A stretch of DNA of 64,000 nucleotides, from assembly GCF_022815605.1 (NCBI RefSeq), contig NZ_JALGRP010000012.1, forward strand, positions 17,662 to 81,661, read 5' to 3'. Of this stretch, positions 49,007 to 57,788 are shown piece after piece (position 1 is the stretch's first letter; the number at the start of each line of letters is the position of its first letter). A model generated the notes under the pieces. That model was not told the origin of the DNA. It worked only from the letters and a program-made list of their open reading frames with translations, and searched no databases. A program made the translations under genes and the position numbers. This DNA comes from Microbacterium sp. VKM Ac-2923. GTDB taxonomy: Bacteria; Actinomycetota; Actinomycetes; Actinomycetales; Microbacteriaceae.

Positions 49007-50416
49007 ATGAGCCATGTGTCGTGGGGTGCCCGCTTCGTCGGGATCGGACTCGTCGTGGCCGCGATCGCGGCGATCGTGAAGAAGAAGCCCCGCGCCGTGA
49101 CCGCGCCGTCGGTCCCCGTTCCCGACAACCCGCTCTGGACGGGAACGACCAAACCGGCTCCGGTCCCCGAGGAGAACGTCGTCCTCAGCCTGCCGAAGGA
49201 CATGTACCGGCACGCGGGGGCACCGACCGAGTGGTGGTGGCACATCGGAACCCTTCGGGCGGGCGACCGCGTGTTCGGGTTCGATATCAACGCCGCGTCC
49301 TTCACCGGCCAGCACTTCGGGATGTCGCAGATCTCACTGAGCGACGTGGAGGGTGGCCGCCACTACGAACGCACGCAGGTCTACGGGCCCAAGCCGGTCG
49401 GGGTGTTCGACGTCGACACGTGGGCGGAGGGCGATCCCTCGAAGCAGTGGTACGCGCGACTGGGCGATCCGGAATGGCTCGTCGGCGGGTTCAGCGTGAC
49501 CGATACGGGATCCGGTTACACCGAGGCGCCGTCCGTCCTCTTCGACGGTGACGGTACCGGGGCATCGGCCATCGCGATCCTCGACGACACGGGCGGCGTG
49601 ACGCAGATCATCCTGCTCAAGCCGGGTTCGGGGTACACGACCACCCCCTCCGTGTCCCTCATCGGCGGCGGCGGCTCGGGAGCCACCGCGGTGGCCGTGC
49701 GTCATTCCGTCGTCATGACGGCTCCCCAGGCCGATCCGACGCAGGACATCTCGGTCAAAGCGGTCCTCCAGGATGCCAAGACGCTCGACGAGGTCGAGTT
49801 CGACCTCACCCTCTCGCAGCAGGGGCGGCCGATGTTCGTCTTCGGTACGGGCGTGGAGCCCAGCGCGCAGACGCAGAGCCTGAAGAAGGACAACTACTAC
49901 TTCTCGTTCACCCGGCTCAAGGCTTCCGGCACGCTCACCTTCGGGGGCGAGACGTTCGAGGTGACCGGCACCACCTGGATGGACCACGAGTACGGATTCT
50001 TCGGCGGTGGTTCCGCCGATACCCGCGTGCGGTGGCTGCTGCAGGACATCCAACTCGACAACGGCTACACCCTGTCGACCGCCGGCATGATCGGCGAGGG
50101 GTACAAGCCCGAGATCGGCGTCTCGGTCGACGCGTTTGCGACCATCCAGGACCCGGACGGTGAGATCTTCTACGTCGCCAGCACCATCACCCCGGTCGGT
50201 GAGTTGTGGACGAGCCCCTCGACGGGAAACAGCTACGCGCAGCAGTTCCGCGTCGAGATCCCGTCGTTCCAGGCGGACATGCTGGTGTCGACGCGCCTTC
50301 AGGACCAGGAGTTCTCGGCGAGCGGTGCGCCGATCTACGAGGGCACCGCCGAACCGACCGGTACGTTCCTCGGAGCGGACGTCTCGGGGGATGCCTGGAT
50401 CGAGCAGGCTTTTTAG
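49007..50416 (+). CDS. CrtC/lipocalin-like predicted secreted hydrolase with an inserted GSGYT repeat module
   Basis: A 469-residue protein with one N-terminal membrane segment (VGIGLVVAAIAAIV, residues ~11-24), so membrane-tethered or secreted. The CrtC/AttH-like fold is recognised by PTEWWWHIGTLRAGDRVFG and, later, FEVTGTTWMDHEYGFFGG and WLLQDIQLDNGYTL. Between the two halves, residues ~162-232 are an insertion of two repeats with GSGYTEAPSVLFDGDGTGA and GSGYTTTPSVSLIGGGGSGA, a glycine-rich motif better known from surface and tail-fibre proteins. Family members act on hydrophobic ligands such as carotenoids, but most are uncharacterised. It stands alone. Confidence 0.75.
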   Translation: MSHVSWGARFVGIGLVVAAIAAIVKKKPRAVTAPSVPVPDNPLWTGTTKPAPVPEENVVLSLPKDMYRHAGAPTEWWWHIGTLRAGDRVFGFDINAASFTGQHFGMSQISLSDVEGGRHYERTQVYGPKPVGVFDVDTWAEGDPSKQWYARLGDPEWLVGGFSVTDTGSGYTEAPSVLFDGDGTGASAIAILDDTGGVTQIILLKPGSGYTTTPSVSLIGGGGSGATAVAVRHSVVMTAPQADPTQDISVKAVLQDAKTLDEVEFDLTLSQQGRPMFVFGTGVEPSAQTQSLKKDNYYFSFTRLKASGTLTFGGETFEVTGTTWMDHEYGFFGGGSADTRVRWLLQDIQLDNGYTLSTAGMIGEGYKPEIGVSVDAFATIQDPDGEIFYVASTITPVGELWTSPSTGNSYAQQFRVEIPSFQADMLVSTRLQDQEFSASGAPIYEGTAEPTGTFLGADVSGDAWIEQAF

Positions 50417-50467
50417 GTGCTCCGTCGACATCGCCGGGCAGGCGGCGGCGTCCCGGCCGCGGCGCAC

Positions 50468-50473
50468 TAGGCT
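50468..50473 (+). promoter_or_regulatory. -10 element (TAGGCT) of the leaderless pheA mRNA
   Basis: TAGGCT ends 6 nt before GTG 50480. Confidence 0.6.
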
Positions 50474-50479
50474 GAGCCG

Positions 50480-51442
50480 GTGCTGCCCGACACGGAACAC
50501 CCGCCCGCCCGCCGTACCTACAGCTACCTGGGACCGGCGGGGACCTTCACCGAGGCCGCGCTCGCCCAGGTTCCCGAAGCCCGCGACCAGATCTGGCGTC
50601 CCGTGCGCAACGTCGGCGAAGCGCTCGCCGATGTCGTCGAGGGGCGATCGGATGCCGCGATGATCGCGATCGAGAACTCCGTCGACGGCGGCGTCTCGAC
50701 CGCGCAGGACGCGCTGGCCACCGTGCCGGGACTCCGCATCGTCGGCGAGTACCTCGTGCCGGTCAACTTCGTGCTGGTCGGGCGCCCCGGCGCCACGCTG
50801 CAGGACGTCTCGCTGATCGCGGCGCACCCGGTCGCGTATGGCCAGTGCCTCGGATGGCTCAGCGAGAACGTCCCCGCGCACGCGCACCTGCCCGCCGAGA
50901 GCAACGTCGCCAGCGCCCTCGGTGTGCTCGACGGCACGAGCGCCGCGGATGCCGCGATCGCGGCGCCCGGCATCGTCGCCCACCACGACCTCACCGTTCT
51001 GGCCGAGAACATCGGCGACAACCCGAACGCGGTGACGCGCTTCGTGCTCGTGAGCCGCACGGTGGCGCCCGCACCCCCGACCGGCGCCGACAAGACCTCG
51101 CTCATCGTCGAACTGCCCGAGGACCACCCCGGTGCCCTGCTGGAGCTGCTCGAGCAGTTCGCCACCCGTGGCATCAACCTGAGCCTGTTGGCATCCCGCC
51201 CCATCGGCGACTCCCTCGGGCGCTACCGCTTCGTCATCGACGCCGACGGGCACGTGCACGACGAGCGCATGGCCGACGCCCTACTGGGCCTGCGCCGCTT
51301 CAGCCCGAAGGTGATCTTCCTCGGGTCCTACGCCCGCGCCGACCGCGCGATCGTGCGCTACCCCCAGCGCTACAGTGACGACGTCTTCGTCGAGGCGCGC
51401 GACTGGCTGCGGGGCCTACTGAGCGGCGAGCCCGAGGCCTGA
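50480..51442 (+). CDS. pheA: Prephenate dehydratase
   Basis: A 320-residue enzyme converting prephenate to phenylpyruvate in phenylalanine synthesis. The GTG start is fixed by the -10 six bases upstream. The catalytic domain covers ~14-200: YSYLGPAGTFTEAAL, MIAIENSVDGGVSTAQDAL and the TRF motif in NAVTRFVLV. The ACT domain follows (~210-290, SLIVELPEDHPGALLELLEQ) with LLASRPIGDSLGRYRF, the equivalent of the ESRP effector motif. It is a monofunctional type without chorismate mutase, as usual in actinobacteria, and probably inhibited by phenylalanine. Confidence 0.95.
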   Translation: MLPDTEHPPARRTYSYLGPAGTFTEAALAQVPEARDQIWRPVRNVGEALADVVEGRSDAAMIAIENSVDGGVSTAQDALATVPGLRIVGEYLVPVNFVLVGRPGATLQDVSLIAAHPVAYGQCLGWLSENVPAHAHLPAESNVASALGVLDGTSAADAAIAAPGIVAHHDLTVLAENIGDNPNAVTRFVLVSRTVAPAPPTGADKTSLIVELPEDHPGALLELLEQFATRGINLSLLASRPIGDSLGRYRFVIDADGHVHDERMADALLGLRRFSPKVIFLGSYARADRAIVRYPQRYSDDVFVEARDWLRGLLSGEPEA

Positions 51443-51455
51443 CCCGCAGGGCGGC

Positions 51456-51556
51456 GGTGGCTTCGGCAGGCTCAGCCACCGTGAAACGGCGTGGCCCAGC
51501 CCCGACCGAGGTCCCTGAGCCCGTCGACGCGGGGTCCCTGAGCCTGTCGAGGGACC
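51456..51556. repeat. CCTGAGCCTGTCGA-type palindromic repeats
   Basis: GGTGGCT...AGCCACC (51456-51480) contains TTCGGCAGGCTCAG. GGTCCCTGAGCC...GTCGA (51510-51526) is a partial copy. A full palindrome with arms GGTCCCT and AGGGACC style ends spans 51533-51556 with core CCTGAGCCTGTCGAGGG. This is a widely dispersed REP-like element in actinobacterial and other GC-rich genomes. It lies in the 132-bp convergent gap between pheA and the oxidoreductase gene and may terminate both. Confidence 0.8.
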
Positions 51557-51574
51557 GGGACCCCTGCTAGCGAC

Positions 51575-52630
51575 TCAGGCCGCGACGGCCGTCTTGGCTG
51601 CGATGAGCTCCAACGTCTGCACGCGACCCTCGGAGCCTTCGCCCTCGTAGGCCCCCGCCACCGGCGACACCATGATCTCGTCGACGCCGTGCTGTGCGGC
51701 GAAGGCGGAGAGCTGTCCCTGCACCTCGGAGCCCGTGCCGACGAACCACTTCTGTCGGGTCGAGGCCATGATCGATCCGGCCATCGCGTCGAACGGCTCG
51801 GCCTGGGCCTGCTCGACGGTCTCGAGCGGAACCATCGGGCGGTTGGTGCGCAGGCGCGCCATCATGCGCAGCTGCGGGAGTGCGCGCTCTTCGGCCTCTT
51901 CCGCCGTCGGGGCGGCGACGACGTTCGCGGTGACGAACGTCCGCGGACCCTCGCCCGATTCGTTCGGCACGAACTGGTCGCGGTACAACCGCAGAGCGTG
52001 ATCGAGCCCTTCGCCCGAGAAGTGGTTCGCGAAGACGTAGGGCAGACCGAAGCTCGCGGCGAGCTGGGCGGAGTAGTCGCTGGATCCGAGCAGCCACACC
52101 TGGGGCGTCCCGGATGCCGACGGCGTCGCCTTCACCTGGTACTCGGTGCCCGAGGTGAAACGCACCGTCGCGCCCTCGGGCGAGGTGAGCGCCATGATGT
52201 CGGTCACGTGGTCGGGGAAGCGCGAGACATCGCTCGTGGTTCCCGAGCGGTTCAGCAGCTGCGTGATGACCGGATCGCTCCCGGGCGCGCGACCGATGCC
52301 CAGGTCGATGCGGCCCGGGGCGAGCGCCTCGAGGGCGGCGAACTGCTCGGCGACGATGAGTGGCGAGTGATTCGGCAGCATCACCCCGCCCGAGCCGACG
52401 CGGATGCGCGAGGTCCGCGCGGCCGCGGCGGCGATGAGGACCGGGGGAGTGGTGGATGCCACCGAGGGCATGTTGTGGTGCTCGGCGAACCAGTACCGGC
52501 GGTAGCCGAGGCGCTCAGCACGTTCGACGAGGTCGAGCGCGGCACTCACCGCCTGCGCGCTGGTCTGCCCATCACGCACGGGCACGAGGTCGAGAACGGA
52601 GAGGGAGGGGATCGCGTCGTTCACGCTCAC
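51575..52630 (-). CDS. LLM class flavin-dependent oxidoreductase (luciferase-like)
   Basis: A 351-residue TIM-barrel monooxygenase-like protein. GTG 52630 or 52624 is the likely start (MSVNDAIPSLSVLDLVPVRD); the open frame upstream to 52759 has no family similarity. Typical segments are RYWFAEHHNMPSVASTTPPV, VGSGGVMLPNHSPLIVAEQF, RIDLGIGRAPGSD and VWLLGSSDYSAQLAASFGLP. This is the MsnO8/YhbW-like group using FMNH2 with small substrates, mostly uncharacterised. It has no operon partner. Confidence 0.86.
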   Translation of the reverse strand: MSVNDAIPSLSVLDLVPVRDGQTSAQAVSAALDLVERAERLGYRRYWFAEHHNMPSVASTTPPVLIAAAAARTSRIRVGSGGVMLPNHSPLIVAEQFAALEALAPGRIDLGIGRAPGSDPVITQLLNRSGTTSDVSRFPDHVTDIMALTSPEGATVRFTSGTEYQVKATPSASGTPQVWLLGSSDYSAQLAASFGLPYVFANHFSGEGLDHALRLYRDQFVPNESGEGPRTFVTANVVAAPTAEEAEERALPQLRMMARLRTNRPMVPLETVEQAQAEPFDAMAGSIMASTRQKWFVGTGSEVQGQLSAFAAQHGVDEIMVSPVAGAYEGEGSEGRVQTLELIAAKTAVAA

Positions 52631-52868
52631 GGCAACGCGGCGATCGCATCCGATATTCCGTTCACGCGCGAGCCGGGCGGCACGCGGGCGACGGACTGCG
52701 GCGCCGAGGGCGAGATGCTGCGCACGCGGGCTCTCCGGCGCGGTCGGAACGGGCGGCATCCATCTTCAGCTTCCTCTCAGGAAATCGGCGTGACGAATGC
52801 GCTGCCCGCCGCGTCTCACTTATGACATCGCGGGACACACGGTCCCGGTACGACGGAAGGAAGCGAAC

Positions 52869-53288
52869 ATGGCCGAGAACACCACCACCGCCACCCCCAC
52901 CACCAAGGACGGCGGCTCGACCGTCATCGTCGACGCCGTCGTCGCCAAGGTCGCCGGCATCGCCGCGGCCGAGGTTCCCGGCGTTCACGCCCTCGGTGGC
53001 GGCGCCGCCCGTGTGATCGGCAACATCCGCCAGGCCGTGGGCGCGAAGGACCACGCGCAGGGCGTGAGCGTCGAGGTGGGCGAGACCGAGGTCGCCGCCG
53101 ACATCGCGATCCAGGTCGACTACCCCGAGCAGCTGCAGCGCGTGGCGTCGAACGTCCGTGCGGCCGTGCACCAGGCCATCACCGAGCTCGTGGGCATGAA
53201 GGTCGCCGAGATCAACGTGACCGTGGTCGACGTCTTCATCCCGGGCGACGACGACGAGGACGAGGTCGAGGACGCCCGCGTCAACTGA
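52869..53288 (+). CDS. Asp23/Gls24 family envelope stress protein
   Basis: A 139-residue protein. ATG 52869 is set by GGAAGGAAGC upstream. After a Thr-rich N-terminus the Asp23 domain reads IVDAVVAKVAGIAAAEVPGV, GVSVEVGETEVAADIAIQVD and VASNVRAAVHQAITELVGMK. The C-terminus is very acidic (DDDEDEVEDA). Asp23 proteins bind the membrane through partner proteins and are linked to cell-wall or alkaline stress. In actinobacteria several copies usually occur together, but this copy is alone with its own terminator. Confidence 0.88.
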   Translation: MAENTTTATPTTKDGGSTVIVDAVVAKVAGIAAAEVPGVHALGGGAARVIGNIRQAVGAKDHAQGVSVEVGETEVAADIAIQVDYPEQLQRVASNVRAAVHQAITELVGMKVAEINVTVVDVFIPGDDDEDEVEDARVN

Positions 53289-53301
53289 CATCCGTTCCGC
53301 G

Positions 53302-53329
53302 AGGGGCGTCACCGCGAGGTGGCGCCCCT
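53302..53329 (+). terminator. Terminator after the Asp23 gene
   Basis: AGGGGCGTCACC (53302-53313) and GGTGGCGCCCCT (53318-53329) pair over 12 positions with one G-U and a GCGA tetraloop, followed by TT. Confidence 0.88.
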
Positions 53330-53513
53330 TTCGCGTGCCCGCTGCGCCACACCTCTCGGCGAACGGGTGGCCGGGTCGCGTCCGCGTGACGGCGAACGAG
53401 CGGCCTGGCCGCCTCGGCGCGACGGCGAGCAGCGTTTCGTCGACACAGAGTGGGCAGAGCGGGTACACGCACCGCGGCGACGGCGCCGGCTCGCCTGCTC
53501 GTCCTCCGCGCGC

Positions 53514-54884
53514 TCAGCCGCCGTGGCGCACGTGGTCGTAGGCGTCGAGTGCGCGCTTGCGCGTCTCACCGAGGTCCACCATCGGCTCCGGCGGGTTCTC
53601 GTCGAGGTACTCGGGAGCCCACTCGCGCACGTACTGATCGCGCGGATCGAACTTCTTGCGCTGCGTCTCCGGGTTGAAGACACGGAAGTACGGAGCGGCG
53701 TCCGCGCCGGATCCCGCGACCCACTGCCAGTTGAACGGGTTGCTCGCGGCATCCGCGTCGACGAGGCAGTCCCAGAACCACTGCTCGCCATGGCGCCAGT
53801 CGATGAGGAGGTTCTTGATGAGGAAGGATGCCGTCACCATGCGCACCCGGTTGTGCATGACGCCGGTGTGCCAGAGCTGTCGCATCCCGGCATCCACCAC
53901 GGCCACGCCCGTCTCGCCCCGCTGCCAGGTCTCCAGGTGCGCGCGGTTCAGCGTCGGCCAGGGGAACGCGTCGTAGGAACGACGCCAGTTCACCGTCGCG
54001 ATGTCGGGGGAGTGGAAGGTCACGTGCCACGCGAACTCACGCCACACGAGCTCGGACAAGAATCCGCTCGCACTCTTCGCGTGCTCGCCCGAGCCGCGGT
54101 GCTCGACCGTGTCATGCCACACCTGGTACGGGCTAATCTCGCCCCACCGCAACCTCGGCGAGAGGTTCGAGATCGCGCCGCCGGCGAATTCGTCGCGGTA
54201 TGTCGAGTAGTCGCCGAGATCATCGTCGAGGAACTCCTTCAGGCGCGCCTTGGCCGCGGGTTCCCCCGGCTCCCACGTCTCGCGCAGACCGCCGGCCCAG
54301 TCGGGCTTCGTCGGCAGCAGGTCCCAGGCTCCCAGATCGTCGCCGTCGACCCGTCCGTCGAAACCGGGGATCTTGCGCGCCTCGGGTAGCGGCGGGCGCG
54401 GGGCCGGGAGCTTCTGGACGGCGCGAGAGAAGGGCGTGTAGACCCCATAGGGCGTGTCCGACTGGGTCCGCACGGTCCACGGCTCGTACAGCAGGTTGGC
54501 GGCGAACGAGGCGACGGTGACACCGTCGGCGCGCAGCTTCTCCTTGATGCCCGCGTCGATTTCGCGTTCCACCCCGCCGTAGCGGCGGTTCCAGAACACC
54601 GCGCCGGCGCCGAGCTCCGCGACCACGGCCGGGATGACCTCGGCAGCCTTGCCGCGGCGCAGCACGAGCGACCCCCCGCGCTCCTCGATGCGGTCGGCGA
54701 GGGATGCCAGCGACCCGTGCAGCCACCAGCGCGCAGCCCCACCGATCAGGCGCACCCCGTCCGACTCCTCGTCGAGGAGGTACACCGCCACGATCGGTTC
54801 GTCGCGGTCGAGCGCCGCACGGAGCGCCGGGTTGTCCGTGAGTCGGAGATCGTCGCGGAACCACACGATGGAGGGCGAAGGCAT
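53514..54884 (-). CDS. phrB: Deoxyribodipyrimidine photolyase (class I)
   Basis: A 456-residue FAD-dependent DNA-repair enzyme that uses light to split cyclobutane pyrimidine dimers. The N-terminal photolyase domain begins SIVWFRDDLRLTDNPAL. The C-terminal FAD-binding domain has LSPRLRWGEISPYQVW, REFAWHVTFHSPD, RMVTASFLIKNLLIDWRHGE and DCLVDADAASNPFNWQWVAG, the flavin- and DNA-contact signature. The length is normal. A TAGCGT -10 six bases before ATG 54884 indicates a leaderless single-gene transcript. Confidence 0.95.
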   Translation of the reverse strand: MPSPSIVWFRDDLRLTDNPALRAALDRDEPIVAVYLLDEESDGVRLIGGAARWWLHGSLASLADRIEERGGSLVLRRGKAAEVIPAVVAELGAGAVFWNRRYGGVEREIDAGIKEKLRADGVTVASFAANLLYEPWTVRTQSDTPYGVYTPFSRAVQKLPAPRPPLPEARKIPGFDGRVDGDDLGAWDLLPTKPDWAGGLRETWEPGEPAAKARLKEFLDDDLGDYSTYRDEFAGGAISNLSPRLRWGEISPYQVWHDTVEHRGSGEHAKSASGFLSELVWREFAWHVTFHSPDIATVNWRRSYDAFPWPTLNRAHLETWQRGETGVAVVDAGMRQLWHTGVMHNRVRMVTASFLIKNLLIDWRHGEQWFWDCLVDADAASNPFNWQWVAGSGADAAPYFRVFNPETQRKKFDPRDQYVREWAPEYLDENPPEPMVDLGETRKRALDAYDHVRHGG

Positions 54885-54890
54885 CCTTCG

Positions 54891-54896
54891 ACGCTA
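54891..54896 (-). promoter_or_regulatory. -10 element (TAGCGT) of the leaderless photolyase mRNA
   Basis: On the minus strand TAGCGT ends 6 nt before ATG 54884. Confidence 0.55.
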
Positions 54897-55053
54897 TCCA
54901 CCGCGGCATCCGTGCCGTCGGGCTTGACACCCGCCCGCGCCGCCTCGCCCCTGTGGGGCCGCACGCGTGTCGCGAGGCCCGTACGTGGCGTGCCCGGCGT
55001 TCTCGGCACCGACGAACGTCTGCGATGTCGTGGCGGAACGCCGGGTGCCGGGG

Positions 55054-56343
55054 TCAGAGCGTGGAGACGTCGTGCCCCTTGGGCAGCGCCACGGCGAGAC
55101 CGCCGGCGACGATGCGCGTGTAGATGCGCGTCGCTTCGCCGAATTCGTCGCCGTCCAGTTCGATCGGCTGTGCGGGGGCCGTGGCGAGCTCGATCCCCGT
55201 TCCGCGCAGGTAGCGCACCGACGAGTCCTTGCGGCGCTCGAGCACGCGGCGCCCGGCGCGGAACTTGCGCAGCACCGAGTTGTCCCACCAGATCTTGCGC
55301 CAGACGCCGAGCCATCCGAACACGCCGGTCGGCTGGATGACGGCGACGTCGAGCTCGCCGTCGGCGATGGAGGCGTCGGGGATGAGCGCCACGCCGCCCG
55401 GCAGGGCTCCGCAGTTGGCGAAGAGCACGCTCTGCACCTTGGCCGAGTGCAGGCGGTGCCCGTTCAGCTGGTACATCACGCGGAACGGCTTGGCGCCCAC
55501 GAGCGAGCGGGCGGCGCCGTCGACGTAGGCCACCCAGCCCACCTGTTTCTTCAACTCGGGGCGGGTGTTCTGGATCATCGCGGCGTCCAGGCCCATGCCG
55601 GCCATGACGACGAAGCCGTGCTCCTCCACGTCGCCGTTCGCTCGACGGATGCGGGCGATACCGGTGTCGGTGTCGTGGACGAACCCGTCGAAGGTCGCCC
55701 GGATCATCGTGTCGGTGTCGTCGAGCGGGAGGTTGAGGTTGCGGGCGAGCAGATTTCCCGTGCCGCTCGGCACGATCGACAGCGGCACCCCGGTCGAGGT
55801 GAGCGCTTCGGCCACGGCGCGGACGGTCCCGTCACCGCCGGCCACGAGGACGGCGTCGGCCTTCTCGTCGAGGGCGGCGCGGGTCGCGTCGTCGCCCAGA
55901 TCGTCCACGGTCGTCTCGTAGAAGAGGGGCTCGGCCCAGCCGGCCTCCGCGGACAGCTCGGCCACCCGTGCGCGCAGGGTGTCGGGGTCCACCTTCGTGG
56001 GGTTGTAGACGAGCGCGGCACGCTTCTTCTGCGTCGCCTCGGCGTCGATCGGCGCCTCATCGCCCTCGGCGTCGACGCGCTGCGTCTTGCCGGGCAGCTC
56101 TTCCGACGAGTCGGGCGCCACGTCCTCCGGCTGTCGGATGACGTCGTCGGGCTCCGCGGCCTCCTTGGGATCGGGGGCGTCCGTGCGGGGGTGGTCGTCG
56201 ACGTCGTCGCCGAGTCGGGCGGCGTGGAAGTCGTCGCTCGAACCTTCGGCCGCTGCGGCGTCCGCCTTCACCTCGGCGGGGGCATCGGCGGGGACGGTTT
56301 CGGGGGAATCCGCGTCATCACGCGGCTCGTCAGGGGCGGCCAT
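55054..56343 (-). CDS. Diacylglycerol kinase family lipid kinase with long acidic N-terminal extension
   Basis: A 429-residue protein. Residues 1-105 are acidic, Ala/Pro-rich and probably disordered. The DAGK catalytic domain begins at KKRAALVYNPTKVDPDTL, with VLVAGGDGTVRAVAEAL (GGDGT at 169-173) and IVPSGTGNLLARNLNLPLDD, followed by the C-terminal beta domain with AGMGLDAAMI and SIADGELDVAVI. Such enzymes phosphorylate diacylglycerol or related lipids such as undecaprenol or sphingoid bases. The extension is unusual for the family. The -10 TAGTGT is 7 nt upstream of the start. Confidence 0.87.
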   Translation of the reverse strand: MAAPDEPRDDADSPETVPADAPAEVKADAAAAEGSSDDFHAARLGDDVDDHPRTDAPDPKEAAEPDDVIRQPEDVAPDSSEELPGKTQRVDAEGDEAPIDAEATQKKRAALVYNPTKVDPDTLRARVAELSAEAGWAEPLFYETTVDDLGDDATRAALDEKADAVLVAGGDGTVRAVAEALTSTGVPLSIVPSGTGNLLARNLNLPLDDTDTMIRATFDGFVHDTDTGIARIRRANGDVEEHGFVVMAGMGLDAAMIQNTRPELKKQVGWVAYVDGAARSLVGAKPFRVMYQLNGHRLHSAKVQSVLFANCGALPGGVALIPDASIADGELDVAVIQPTGVFGWLGVWRKIWWDNSVLRKFRAGRRVLERRKDSSVRYLRGTGIELATAPAQPIELDGDEFGEATRIYTRIVAGGLAVALPKGHDVSTL

Positions 56344-56350
56344 GGCATCC

Positions 56351-56356
56351 ACACTA
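56351..56356 (-). promoter_or_regulatory. -10 element (TAGTGT) of the lipid kinase gene
   Basis: On the minus strand TAGTGT ends 7 nt before ATG 56343, consistent with a leaderless or nearly leaderless transcript. Confidence 0.45.
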
Positions 56357-56507
56357 GGACCGCGGTCCCCCGCGCGACCGGTCGGGCGGTCGGGCTTGAC
56401 GGGGGGATGCCGAACACGCATGCGACCTGCGAACAAGGGCGGTCGTTCCGCGGCCGTACGGCGAGTCCACGGCCCGGCGCGCACGGGGCGATGTCGGATG
56501 CCGACCC

Positions 56508-56513
56508 TAGGAT
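56508..56513 (+). promoter_or_regulatory. -10 element (TAGGAT) of the leaderless serS mRNA
   Basis: TAGGAT ends 6 nt before GTG 56520. Confidence 0.6.
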
Positions 56514-56519
56514 GGACGC

Positions 56520-57788
56520 GTGATCGACCTGACTCTGCTGCGTGAAGATCCCGAGCTCGTGAAGCGCTCCCAGATCGCCCGTGGGGAATCGCCCGCGTCG
56601 GTCGACGATGCGCTCGACGCCGACCGCCGTCGCCGGAAGGCCATCACGGACTTCGAAGAGCTCCGTGCCGCGCAGAACGCGCACGGCAAGCGCGTCGCGC
56701 AGGCGCCGAAAGACGAGAAGGCCGCCCTCGTGGCCGAGGCCAAACAGCTCAGCGAACAGGTCAAGGCGGCGCAGCACACCGCGGGCGAGGCCGAAGCGGC
56801 CGCCGAGGTGGCACTCGCGAAGATCGAGAACATCGTGATCGAGGGCGTGCCGTCGGGCGGCGAAGAGAATTTCGTGACCCTCCGCACCCACGGCGACATC
56901 CCCGCGTACGACTTCGAGCCGCGGGATCACCTCGAGATCGGCGAGAAGCTCGGCGCGATCGACATGGAGCGCGGCACGAAAGTGTCGGGCAGCCGGTTCT
57001 ATTTCCTCACCGGCATCGGCGCACGCCTCGAGCTCGCGCTGATGACCCTGGCGCTGGACCGGGCGTTGCAGGCCGGGTTCACCCCGATGATCCCCCCGAC
57101 GCTCGTGCGTCCCGAGGTCATGCGCGGCACCGGCTTCCTCGGCCAGCACGCCGACGAGGTCTACCACCTGCCGAAAGAAGACCTCTACCTGGTGGGCACG
57201 AGCGAGGTCCCGCTCGCCGGCTACCACATGGACGAGATCCTCGACTTCGAGCGGGGGCCCAAGCGCTATGCCGGTTGGTCCACCTGTTACCGCAGCGAGG
57301 CCGGGTCCTATGGCAAAGACACCCGCGGCATCATTCGCGTGCATCAGTTCAACAAGCTCGAGATGTTCGTCTACACCGATCCGGCCGAGGCCGAAGCCGA
57401 GCACGACCGCCTTGTCGCGATGCAGGAAGCCATGCTGCAAGACCTGGGCCTCGCCTATCGCGTGATCGACGTCGCCGCCGGCGACCTCGGCTCGAGCGCC
57501 GCGCGCAAGTTCGACATCGAAGCCTGGGTCCCCACGCAGGACGCCTACCGCGAGCTCACCAGCACCTCCAACTGCACGACCTACCAGGCGCGGCGGCTCG
57601 AGACGCGATTCCGGCCCGAGGGCGGGGGCAAGACCCAACCCGTCGCGACGCTGAACGGCACTCTCGCGACCACCCGCTGGATCGTGGCCCTGCTCGAGAC
57701 CCACCAGCGCGCCGACGGATCGGTCACGGTGCCCGAGGTGCTGCGACCGTACCTGGGCGGTCTCGAGGTCATGGAGCCGATCGCGTGA
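56520..57788 (+). CDS. serS: Seryl-tRNA synthetase
   Basis: A 422-residue class II synthetase charging tRNA-Ser. The GTG start (MIDLTLLREDPELVKRSQIA) is standard. The N-terminal long coiled-coil arm (~30-100) precedes the catalytic domain with motif 1 (FTPMIPPTLVRPEVMRGTGF), motif 2 (STCYRSEAGSYGKDTRGIIR) and motif 3 (TLATTRWIVALLE). SNCTTYQARRL is the serine-site loop. Its stop overlaps the HAD hydrolase start by 4 bp, a pair that is common in actinobacteria. Confidence 0.97.
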   Translation: MIDLTLLREDPELVKRSQIARGESPASVDDALDADRRRRKAITDFEELRAAQNAHGKRVAQAPKDEKAALVAEAKQLSEQVKAAQHTAGEAEAAAEVALAKIENIVIEGVPSGGEENFVTLRTHGDIPAYDFEPRDHLEIGEKLGAIDMERGTKVSGSRFYFLTGIGARLELALMTLALDRALQAGFTPMIPPTLVRPEVMRGTGFLGQHADEVYHLPKEDLYLVGTSEVPLAGYHMDEILDFERGPKRYAGWSTCYRSEAGSYGKDTRGIIRVHQFNKLEMFVYTDPAEAEAEHDRLVAMQEAMLQDLGLAYRVIDVAAGDLGSSAARKFDIEAWVPTQDAYRELTSTSNCTTYQARRLETRFRPEGGGKTQPVATLNGTLATTRWIVALLETHQRADGSVTVPEVLRPYLGGLEVMEPIA

